Shown here: positions 57,266 to 64,000 of the stretch, one piece after another | How the letters are laid out: each line of letters opens with the position of its first letter | Numbering within the stretch: the stretch's first letter is position 1 | Assembly (NCBI GenBank): GCA_934667095.1 | Contig: CAKULE010000007.1 | Location: 62,001 to 126,000, forward strand | Origin: an uncultured Oscillospiraceae bacterium | GTDB taxonomy: Bacteria > Bacillota > Clostridia > Oscillospirales > Oscillospiraceae | Length of the DNA stretch: 64,000 nt | Direction: 5' to 3' | Position numbers and translations under genes: made by a program | The notes under the pieces: model-generated | Told to the model about the DNA's origin: nothing | What the model saw: the letters and a program-made list of their open reading frames with translations, nothing else | The model's database searches: none

Positions 57266-58426
57266 ATGGAAGAAAAGCTGTTTTCCGGCCTGAAGGTGGT
57301 GGAGCTGGCCACCTACGTGGCCGCACCGACCTGCGGCAAGCTGCTGGCGGATCTGGGCGCCGAGGTCATCAAGGTGGAGGCTCCGCCCTATGGCGACGCA
57401 TGGCGCTACGGCGTGGAGTCCGCGCAGGGCAGGGTGAACGCCCGGTTTGAAGTGTGTAACTCCGGAAAGAAGAGCGTCCTGCTGGACCTGAAGTCGGAGG
57501 ACGGCCGGGCGGCCATGGAAAAGCTCATCGCCGGGGCGGATATTTTCCTTACCAATACCAGAGGAAAGAGCCTGCGGAAGCTGGGGCTGGACCACGAGAC
57601 CCTGCGTGCCCGTTATCCCCGGCTGATCTACGCGTGGCTGACGGCCTACGGCCCCTTGGGGGCGGAGGCGGACGCCCCGGGCTTCGACTCGGTGGCCTTC
57701 TGGGCCAGAGCGGGCTACACCGCGGACATGAGCGTGCAGACGGACGACAGCTATCCCGCCCTGACCCCGCTGGGCGCGGGGGACACCATGACGGGCACCA
57801 TGCTGTATGCCACCATCCTCACCGCACTGCTGCGCCGCTCCGTCACCGGGGAAGGGGACTTCGTCACCACCTCTCTCTATAACGCGGGCATCTGGGCCGC
57901 CTGCGGCATGATCGCCGTCGCCCATAACGACCCCCACTACGGGCCCGTGCGGCGGGAGAAGTGCTCCCCCGAGTGCTCCCCCTATCTGTGTGCCGACGGG
58001 GAGTGGGTCATGTGCTGCATTCTGGAGTATGACCGGTATGCCCCCGCCCTTCACCGGGCGCTGGGGTATCCCGACCTGCTTCAGAATCCCCGGTTCGACA
58101 CACCGGAGAAGCGCCATGCCCACAACGAGGAGATCATGAAGCTCTTTGCCGCCTCCTTTGCACAGAAGACTGCGGCGGAGTGGCTGGAGATTCTCTCCGG
58201 GCTGGACATCGTCTGCACTCGGCTGAACCACTATGCTGAGGTGGCGGACGACGAGCAGGCGTGGGTCAACGGCTACCTGCAGAGGGTGGAGTACCCCAAT
58301 GGGGAAGAGTACGTTTACCCCTGCCCGCCCTTCCGGATGGAATCCCAGCAGCCGCCGCTGCTGTCCGGCGCCCCCAAGCTGGGTCAGGACACCGAAGAGA
58401 TCCTCGCGCGGCTGAAGGAGCAGTAA
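57266..58426 (+). CDS. Type III CoA-transferase (CaiB/BaiF family)
   Basis: Moves CoA between carboxylic acids. FSGLKVVELATYVAAPTCGKLLADLGAEVIKVEAP is the standard start; LKSEDGRAAMEKLIAGADIFLTN follows, and the catalytic Asp lies in PLGAGDTMTGTMLYA. 386 residues. ATG follows AAAAAGGACAGGGGAAGAA. It is last in the sigma-54 unit and ends in double hairpins. It would prime the acid for degradation or recycle CoA from acetoacetyl- or acyl-CoA products. Confidence 0.9.
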   Translation: MEEKLFSGLKVVELATYVAAPTCGKLLADLGAEVIKVEAPPYGDAWRYGVESAQGRVNARFEVCNSGKKSVLLDLKSEDGRAAMEKLIAGADIFLTNTRGKSLRKLGLDHETLRARYPRLIYAWLTAYGPLGAEADAPGFDSVAFWARAGYTADMSVQTDDSYPALTPLGAGDTMTGTMLYATILTALLRRSVTGEGDFVTTSLYNAGIWAACGMIAVAHNDPHYGPVRREKCSPECSPYLCADGEWVMCCILEYDRYAPALHRALGYPDLLQNPRFDTPEKRHAHNEEIMKLFAASFAQKTAAEWLEILSGLDIVCTRLNHYAEVADDEQAWVNGYLQRVEYPNGEEYVYPCPPFRMESQQPPLLSGAPKLGQDTEEILARLKEQ

Positions 58427-58436
58427 ACAATGAAAA

Positions 58437-58514
58437 CAGGTCCCGCCCGGAGGGCGGGACCTGTTTTTGCAGAGAGTACAGCCGCCCCTGCCAGATGGCA
58501 GGGGCGGCTGTTTT
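58437..58514. terminator. Double terminator between convergent operons
   Basis: CAGGTCCCGCCC-GGA-GGGCGGGACCTG with TTTTT, then CAGCCGCCCCTGCC-AGAT-GGCAGGGGCGGCTG with TTTT. The first also has a T-tract in the minus direction. Confidence 0.88.
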
Positions 58515-58530
58515 GTAACCGGAGGCCGGC

Positions 58531-59331
58531 TCATTTTTCGTGCTGCTTGATGTTGGACCGGATGGCAGCGCCGAAGCCCAGCAGGAATTTGTCCAGCTTT
58601 TCGGGGGCGGCTCGGTAGATCTCGTACTCCTTCTGTGCGTCCTCCGCCACAGGAATAATGCCCTGATGCTTGGCTACCCGCTCCAGCGCCCAGACGGCTG
58701 CGTAGTCCGCAGTGATGGCGGCGGCAGGGGTCTCCGCGCCGCCCTTGTGGAAGATCTCACTTTCCACCGCGCCGGGGCAGAGGACGGAGACGTGGACGTT
58801 GCGGTCCAGCAGCTCCATCCGGAGACTCTCGCTGAGGCCCACCACGGCGTGCTTGCTGGTGGAATAGAGGGTCTGGTAGGGGGCGGGGGTGAGGCCCTGA
58901 ATGGAGGCGGTATTGACGATGTGCCCGAAGCCCTGCTCCAGCATGATGGGCAGCACGGCGTTGACGCCGTGGATCACGCCCCACAGGTTGGTGCTCAGCA
59001 CCCGCTCCCACGCCCGGAGAGAGGCCCGCTCCGTCAGGCCGCTGGCGCCGATGCCGGCGTTGTTGAAGAGAAAATCGATGCGGCCGTTGTCCTCCACCAC
59101 CTTGTGGATGAGGTCGGCGACGGCCTGGGCGTCGGTGACGTCCAGCGGGATAAACTGGGCCCGGTTGCCGTACTGGGCCAGCTTTTCCCGGTCCTCCTCC
59201 AGCTTGGACTGGGTGCGGGCGGTGAAGTAGACCCGGCCCGCGCCGTACTCCAGCAGCTTGACGCCAAGGCCGTAGCCGATGCCGGTGGATGCCCCGGTGA
59301 TGAGGCAGATTTTGTCCTGATAGTATTCCAT
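58531..59331 (-). CDS. Short-chain dehydrogenase/reductase
   Basis: NAD(P)-dependent classical SDR. TGASTGIG coenzyme motif, NNAGIG, NTASIQG (Ser) and YSTSKHA (Tyr and Lys) are complete. 266 residues, with the C-terminal part (KEYEIYRAAPEKLDKF) longer than FabG. The start follows AGGTGA. It is the last gene of the minus-strand operon, with a gap of only 6 bases from the preceding gene. The substrate (an alcohol or a ring hydroxyl) is unknown. Confidence 0.9.
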   Translation of the reverse strand: MEYYQDKICLITGASTGIGYGLGVKLLEYGAGRVYFTARTQSKLEEDREKLAQYGNRAQFIPLDVTDAQAVADLIHKVVEDNGRIDFLFNNAGIGASGLTERASLRAWERVLSTNLWGVIHGVNAVLPIMLEQGFGHIVNTASIQGLTPAPYQTLYSTSKHAVVGLSESLRMELLDRNVHVSVLCPGAVESEIFHKGGAETPAAAITADYAAVWALERVAKHQGIIPVAEDAQKEYEIYRAAPEKLDKFLLGFGAAIRSNIKQHEK

Positions 59332-59337
59332 ATTGAT

Positions 59338-60318
59338 TCACCTCGTAGTTGGATTGGCAGAGATGGGCCGCCCCTCGAAGTAGCGGCGGGGATTTTCGGC
59401 CATGATGGCGTGGAACTGCGCGGCGGAGACCCCCTCCCGCTCCAGCAGGGGCGGCATGATCTCAAAGACCTGAGAGTAGTCGCCGATCATCCCGCTCTCG
59501 TCCGTATGGGCCACGGGGGCCATGGCGATGCCGAAGTCGGAGATGACGGCGCTGTCGTGGGAGAGGAAGATCTGATCCTGATAGCCTTTGCGGCAGAGGG
59601 CGGCCACCATTTTGGCCAGATTCTCGTAGGAATTCAGGGAGGGGAAGCCCAGCTGATCGCAGCCCACGTAAACGCCCTTGTCGCAGAGGGCCTCCACGTA
59701 GTCCAGATCGTCGGAGGAGAAGGCGTGGCCGATGACGATCCTGTGAGGGGCTACGCCGTAGCCGATGAGGGCGTCCGCCTGCGCCAGCCCGTAGCGGTAG
59801 TGGGCATTGGCGTGGGTCATGACGGGGACGCCGGTCTCCAGCGCGGCAATGGCCGCGGCGGCGATGGTCATGCGGTTGACCTCTGTCAGGCCAAAGGGCT
59901 GATCTGTGGCGCATTTCACCAGCGCGGCCCTGCTGTCCGTGCCGGAGATGCCCTCGGTGATCTCCCGGATATAGAACTTAGCCAGATAAAAGGGGTCGGT
60001 GCCGATGTGGAGCCACGGGGCCTCGTCAAAATAGACGCCGGTGGTGGCCAGCACGTGGACGCCGGCCAGCTCCGCCGCCCGGCGGACGGCCCGGATGTTG
60101 CGCCCGAGGGTGATGGGGCTGGCGTCCACGATGGTGGAGAGGCCGTAGGGCTTCAGCCGCTGGACGTGGGAAACGAACTTGAGCACGGCGGCGTCCTCGT
60201 CCCACCAGTCGGAGAAAGTGGAGGAAAAGACCGGGGAGACGTTGAACAGATGCTCGTGCATCAGGGTGACGCCCAGTTCTGCGGTGTCCATGGGGCCGGT
60301 AACGGTGTTGATGATCAT
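59338..60318 (-). CDS. Phosphotriesterase-family (PTE/PLL) metal hydrolase
   Basis: Binuclear metal TIM-barrel hydrolase. All ligands are visible: HEH (His21, His23), bridging Lys135 in AALVKCATDQ, His169 in PVMTHANAH, His198 in IVIGHAFSSDD and Asp255 in FLSHDSA. 326 residues. Relatives act as lactonases or phosphotriesterases; with acids and CoA enzymes around it, a lactonase or esterase role is the better guess. ATG 60318, just after the stop of the next SDR gene (4-base gap). Confidence 0.9.
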   Translation of the reverse strand: MIINTVTGPMDTAELGVTLMHEHLFNVSPVFSSTFSDWWDEDAAVLKFVSHVQRLKPYGLSTIVDASPITLGRNIRAVRRAAELAGVHVLATTGVYFDEAPWLHIGTDPFYLAKFYIREITEGISGTDSRAALVKCATDQPFGLTEVNRMTIAAAAIAALETGVPVMTHANAHYRYGLAQADALIGYGVAPHRIVIGHAFSSDDLDYVEALCDKGVYVGCDQLGFPSLNSYENLAKMVAALCRKGYQDQIFLSHDSAVISDFGIAMAPVAHTDESGMIGDYSQVFEIMPPLLEREGVSAAQFHAIMAENPRRYFEGRPISANPTTR

Positions 60319-60322
60319 AGGC

Positions 60323-61060
60323 TCAGAAGATGAAGGTGCCGCCGTTGACGGGCAGGGTGGCGCCGGTGATGAAGCTGGAATCGTCGCTGGCGAAGAAGAA
60401 GGCGGCGGAGGCCAGCTCATCCGCGGTGCCCAGCCGGCGGGCGGGGATGGCCTGAATGTACTTGGGCATGAGCTTTTCCGGGATGGCGCGCATCATGTCG
60501 GTGTCGATCATGGCGGGGGTGATGGCGTTGACGGTGATGCCCTGCGCGGCCAGCTCCTTGGCCAGTGTTTTGGTCAGCCCCAGCAGACCGGCCTTGGAAG
60601 CGGCGTAGTTGGCCTGCCCGAAGTTGCCGTTGGCGGAGGATGAGGAGATGTTGACGATCTTGCCGTAGCCCTGCTCCCGCATGAGGGGGACGATCTGCTT
60701 GCAGCAGTAGAAGGGCCCGTCCAGATTGATGCGCAGTACGGAATCCCATTGGTCTTCGGTCATGCTGCAGAACTGGGCGTCCCGGGTGATGCCGGCGTTA
60801 TTGACCAGAATATCGATGCGGCCGAAGGCGGCCAGCGTGGCGGCGGTGGCCTCCGCCACCTGCGCGGCGGAGGATACGTCGCAGCGGACGGCCACAGCGC
60901 GGCTGCCCAGCGCGGCGGCAGTCTGCTCCGCCAGTTCTCCGTCGTAGTCCCAGATGGCGACGCCGGCGGCCTGCTCCTGAATGAAGCGCTTGGCGATGGC
61001 GGCGCCGATGCCCTTACCGCCGCCGGTGACGACGGCGAATTTTTCCTTCAGATCAGCCAT
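60323..61060 (-). CDS. FabG-like short-chain dehydrogenase
   Basis: Classical SDR of 245 residues: TGGGKGIG, NNAGITRDAQF, IVNISSSSANGNFGQANYAASKAGLLG with the Ser-Tyr-Lys triad, and GATLPVNGG at the end. Close to 3-oxoacyl-ACP reductases and to acetoacetyl-CoA or hydroxysteroid dehydrogenases; context favours an acyl-CoA substrate. ATG 61060 follows ACAGGAGG. It lies 31 bases after the CoA-transferase gene. Confidence 0.9.
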   Translation of the reverse strand: MADLKEKFAVVTGGGKGIGAAIAKRFIQEQAAGVAIWDYDGELAEQTAAALGSRAVAVRCDVSSAAQVAEATAATLAAFGRIDILVNNAGITRDAQFCSMTEDQWDSVLRINLDGPFYCCKQIVPLMREQGYGKIVNISSSSANGNFGQANYAASKAGLLGLTKTLAKELAAQGITVNAITPAMIDTDMMRAIPEKLMPKYIQAIPARRLGTADELASAAFFFASDDSSFITGATLPVNGGTFIF

Positions 61061-61091
61061 AGTTTTGCCTCCTGTCAAGTAGTGGTCCGGG

Positions 61092-62309
61092 TCATTCCGG
61101 CATGCGCACCGCGCCGGAGCGGGCCAGCGCGTCGATCTGCTCTGCGGCGTAGCCGAGGGACTCCAGCACGGCCCGGGTGTCGCAGCCGATGCCGCCCACG
61201 GCGTGGGTGCGGGGCAGCTCCTCCCCCATGAATTTCACGGGGGTGTTGGGCATGGCGGTGGTGTGCCCGGGGTATTCCACTGCGGTGAGGATGCCGTCCG
61301 CCCACGCCTGCTCGCACTGGGCGAGGTCGTTGCCGGTGAGGATCTCCTGAATGACGATGTCCGCCGCGCCGAAGCGCTCCACCCACTCATAGGAGGGACG
61401 GGTGAGCATTTTCTGCTCGATCAGCGCAGTAAATTCCTCGCTGTGCTGGATGTAGGCGGCAAGGGTATTGTACCGGGGATCGTCCAGATATTCCTCCATC
61501 TCCAGCACCTTGAGGCACTTGGCGTAGCTCCGCTCGTACTCCAGCGCGGCCAGATAGACGGCCTTGCCGTCAGCACAGAGATAGGGATAGAGGAAGGGGT
61601 TGAAGTTGCCGGTGGAATCGGCGGGGGCGGGGCGCTGTATACCGTACTGGGGCTGGCAGGCGATCACATCGCCGAAGTTGTACCACATGGCGGTGGCGTA
61701 CAGCGAGGTGGTGAGATAGCAGCCCTTCCCGCTGGTTCTGGCCCCCATGAGGCCGGCCAGAACGCCGCTGGCCGCCATGCTGGCCACGGTGGCGTCGCCA
61801 AAGGCGGAGCTGGGGGCGAAGAGATCGGTGCCTGCCTTGGTCCAGCTGCCGATCATGCCGCCGGCAGCCCAGAAGGCCGCGATGTCAAAGCCCGGCCGGG
61901 CGGCCCACGGGCCGTTGTAGCCATAGCCGGTGAAATGGAAGTACACCAGCTTTGGGAAGCGGGTGGAGAGAGACTCGTAGTCCAGCCCGAGACTCTTCAG
62001 CCCCTTCATGCGCACGTTGGTCATAAAGGCGTCGGCTCCCTCCAGCAGCTGGTCGAGGACGGCGCGGCCGGCCTCGGATTTCAGGTTCAGGGAGACAATC
62101 TTCTTGTTGGCGTTGGGGACGGAGAAAATGGGGTTCTCCTCGTCGGAGATGGGGGTGCGGATGTTGAGACCGTAGTAGCGCCAGAGGTCGCCGGAGGTAT
62201 TTTCCACCTTGATGACCTCCGCGCCCCAGTCCGCCAGCAGGCGGGCGGCCATGGGCACGGCGATGTGGGTGCCGAGCTCCACGATGCGGATCCTTTCCAA
62301 GGGTTTCAT
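61092..62309 (-). CDS. Type III CoA-transferase (CaiB/BaiF family), second copy
   Basis: Same family as the gene at 57.3 kb. PLERIRIVELGTHIAVPMAARLLADWGAEVIKVENTSGDLWRYYG is the start, and the catalytic Asp is in SAFGDATVASMAAS. 405 residues. ATG 62309 follows AAAGGAG by 8 bases. It differs strongly from the first copy, so they probably serve different acids rather than being a duplication. It follows the flavoenzyme gene by 45 bases. Confidence 0.9.
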   Translation of the reverse strand: MKPLERIRIVELGTHIAVPMAARLLADWGAEVIKVENTSGDLWRYYGLNIRTPISDEENPIFSVPNANKKIVSLNLKSEAGRAVLDQLLEGADAFMTNVRMKGLKSLGLDYESLSTRFPKLVYFHFTGYGYNGPWAARPGFDIAAFWAAGGMIGSWTKAGTDLFAPSSAFGDATVASMAASGVLAGLMGARTSGKGCYLTTSLYATAMWYNFGDVIACQPQYGIQRPAPADSTGNFNPFLYPYLCADGKAVYLAALEYERSYAKCLKVLEMEEYLDDPRYNTLAAYIQHSEEFTALIEQKMLTRPSYEWVERFGAADIVIQEILTGNDLAQCEQAWADGILTAVEYPGHTTAMPNTPVKFMGEELPRTHAVGGIGCDTRAVLESLGYAAEQIDALARSGAVRMPE

Positions 62310-62354
62310 GGGCAGTGCTCCTTTCATGGACGGACTGGGGTCCGGCCGGTGTGA

Positions 62355-64000
62355 TCAGAAAATATAGGCTTTGTCGTTGGCGGCGCGCATGGCGTCCGCG
62401 ATCTGGCCGGTCTGGCTGACGTCGCCCACAAGAGTGACGTGGTCGAAGGCGTCCAGCAGGCTGTCCGCGGCGGTGCGGTCGGGCTTCACGCCCATGGCGA
62501 GGACGACGGCATCGGCTTCCAGCGCGGTCTCCGCCCCGGTTTTGACGTTGGAGAGGCGGACGGCGGACTCCGTGACCTCCAGCAACTTTTCCTCTGTGAG
62601 GATATGCACTCCGGCGGCCTGCAGGCGGCCCAGCAGCAGGAGACGCACGGTGGCGTACAGGGTGGCGCCCACGGCCTTGGCCATCTCCACCACGGTGACC
62701 TCATTGCCGGCGGCGGCCAGTACCTCGGCAGTCTCCAGTCCGGTCACGCCGCCGCCGATGACGGCGACCTTTTTGCCGGTCAGTTCGACGCGGCCGGCCA
62801 GATAGTCCTCGGCGGTGCAGACGTGGGGCAGCCGGATGCCGGGCAGTCCGGGCACGATGGGGGAGCCGCCGGCGGCGACGATGACCCCGTAGGGCTTGAA
62901 CTCCGCCACCCGCTCCACGGTAGCCTCGGTGTTCAGCAGGACCTCCACCCCGGCAAGGGCCAGCTCACGGGTCTGGGTGCGGATGAGCTCCGCCAGCATC
63001 TCCTTATGGGGTGGGACGGCGGCCAGCCGGACGGAGCCGCCCAGCGCGCCGGAGCGCTCTGTCAGCACGGTGCGGTAGCCCCGTTGGGCGCAGATCCACG
63101 CGGCGTGCATGCCCGCGGGGCCGCCGCCCACCACGACCACGGTGCGGCCTGCGCCGTCCCGCCTGAGGGTGTCGGGGTTGAACCTGCCCTCCCGTCCCAC
63201 GATGGGGTTGACGGTACACTCAATGGGGTGGAGCTTGCCGAGACAGTTGAAGCAGTGCATGCAGCCGAGGCACTTGCGGATCTCGTCCTCCCGGCCGGTC
63301 TGGGCTTTGAGGCTCCACTCGGGGTCGGCCAGCTGGCCGCGGCCGATGGCGACGAAGTCGCACACGCCCTCGTTCAGGTACTGCTCGGCGGTGGCGGGAT
63401 ATTTGATGTTGTTCACGGCGATGACCGGAATGGAGACGTTGGCCTTCACCGCGGCGGCCAGATGCTTCTTCCAGCCCTCGGGGAGGCCCTGGGGTTCGAT
63501 GGAGGCGTAGCCCGACTCATAGATACCGGCGCTGACGTCGATGGCGGCCACGCCCAGCGCCTCCAGCGCCTTGGCGATGCGGACGGACTCAGCGGAGTCG
63601 ATGCCGCCGGGGACGTACTCGTCGCAGCTCAGGCGGACGGAGATGGGGAACCTGGGCCCGCAGACCTTCTGGATGCCCTGAATGATCTCCCGGATGAAGG
63701 TCATGCGGCCTTCGGTGTCGCCGCCGAAGCGGTCAGTACGCTTGTTGGTGTAGGGACTGAGAAACTCGTTGATGAGGTAGCCGTGGGCGGCATGGAGCTC
63801 CACGCCGTCAAAGCCTGCCAGCTTGGCGAAGGAGGCCCCGGTGACGAACTTGCGGATGAGGTCCTCGCATTCGGCCTCGGTGAGCTCATGGGGGACCTCA
63901 CCCACCACCTTGCAGGCGATGGCGCTGGGAGCCACGGGCTGCACGCCGCCCAGCGCCCGGCTGGAGATCTCCCGTCCGGGGTGGTGGAGCTGCAGGAAGA
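62355..64000 (-). CDS. Old Yellow Enzyme / 2,4-dienoyl-CoA reductase-type flavoenzyme (partial)
   Basis: The gene runs off the right edge; the visible part holds most of the protein. The TIM-barrel FMN part contains FLQLHHPGREIS, GVELHAAHGYLINEFLSPYTNKR and FVAIGRGQLADP. The [4Fe-4S] ligands are CLGCMHCFNC...C. The FAD/NAD domain has VVVGGGPAGMHAAW and VAVIGGGVTGLETAE. This is the layout of FadH-type dienoyl-CoA reductases and of the bile-acid enzymes BaiCD/BaiH, which reduce C=C bonds. It is first (as seen) in the operon with the CoA-transferase, SDRs and phosphotriesterase-like gene. Confidence 0.92.
   Translation of the reverse strand, partial: FLQLHHPGREISSRALGGVQPVAPSAIACKVVGEVPHELTEAECEDLIRKFVTGASFAKLAGFDGVELHAAHGYLINEFLSPYTNKRTDRFGGDTEGRMTFIREIIQGIQKVCGPRFPISVRLSCDEYVPGGIDSAESVRIAKALEALGVAAIDVSAGIYESGYASIEPQGLPEGWKKHLAAAVKANVSIPVIAVNNIKYPATAEQYLNEGVCDFVAIGRGQLADPEWSLKAQTGREDEIRKCLGCMHCFNCLGKLHPIECTVNPIVGREGRFNPDTLRRDGAGRTVVVVGGGPAGMHAAWICAQRGYRTVLTERSGALGGSVRLAAVPPHKEMLAELIRTQTRELALAGVEVLLNTEATVERVAEFKPYGVIVAAGGSPIVPGLPGIRLPHVCTAEDYLAGRVELTGKKVAVIGGGVTGLETAEVLAAAGNEVTVVEMAKAVGATLYATVRLLLLGRLQAAGVHILTEEKLLEVTESAVRLSNVKTGAETALEADAVVLAMGVKPDRTAADSLLDAFDHVTLVGDVSQTGQIADAMRAANDKAYIF

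Noticed and set aside
58531..64000. A bile-acid 7-alpha-dehydroxylation (bai) operon
   Set aside because: Flavoenzyme, CoA-transferase and SDR types match in family, but baiE dehydratase, baiB ligase and baiG transporter are not seen, and a phosphotriesterase-like gene is foreign to it. The families are too broad for that name.
1..64000. CRISPR arrays, intact insertion sequences, rRNA genes, riboswitches
   Set aside because: I looked for regular direct repeats, transposase motifs and known leader folds and saw none that I could support; the only regular short repeats are the three 23-bp-spaced sites and the operator palindromes.

Overview
The window reads as the chromosome of a GC-rich, anaerobic, spore-forming Firmicute of the Clostridia, most like the gut Oscillospiraceae (Oscillibacter, Dysosmobacter, Lawsonibacter and relatives). 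The reasons are spoIID and spoIIP, a trimeric [FeFe] hydrogenase, an Rnf complex, Clostridia-style electron-transfer accessory genes, and sigma-A promoters with AT-rich boxes in a GC-rich background. The family assignment is inference from gene content.

Positions 1 to about 6160 are the right end of an integrated conjugative or mobilisable element: the first codons of a large LtrC-type protein, a PP-loop (PAPS reductase family) protein, ParB, ParA, a shortened RepA_N initiator, and two unrecognised cargo genes. It stops at a 3' half of tRNA-Arg(CCU), the expected scar of integration into the anticodon loop of a tRNA gene. No integrase is in the window.

From 6.2 to 38.8 kb lies ordinary chromosome: an iron alcohol dehydrogenase, an E2-like acyltransferase whose catalytic His is Glu, a TetR regulator, a radical SAM/SPASM protein, a complete branched-chain amino acid ABC transporter, trmO, citrate synthase, spoIID, an LTA-synthase-like sulfatase, serC-serA, a large hydrogenase region (24.5-32.7 kb), spoIIP, azlCD, a lipid kinase, rmlA, an XRE membrane regulator and a DegV protein. 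The most unusual item is the branched-chain amino acid binding protein (14758-16056). Its type I periplasmic-binding fold is circularly permuted: the part that is normally C-terminal follows the lipoprotein signal peptide, and the part that is normally N-terminal ends the protein.

From 38.9 to 46.0 kb is a flavin-based electron-transfer block: EetB-like and EetA-like genes, rnfCDGEAB, and an apbE flavin transferase on the opposite strand. The rnf and apbE promoters overlap face to face.

From 47.2 to 64 kb is a catabolic island. A sigma-54 activator with a PAS domain (minus strand) faces three 18-bp palindromes and a -24/-12 promoter. These sit before cyclase-family hydrolase, a Dpp-type ABC transporter (5 genes), 3-hydroxyacyl-CoA dehydrogenase family, beta-keto acid cleavage enzyme and a type III CoA-transferase. 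A convergent minus-strand operon holds an Old Yellow Enzyme/dienoyl-CoA reductase type flavoenzyme (cut by the window edge), a second type III CoA-transferase, two SDRs and a phosphotriesterase-family hydrolase. Together they look like an inducible route for import and CoA-dependent breakdown of an unidentified organic acid or ester.
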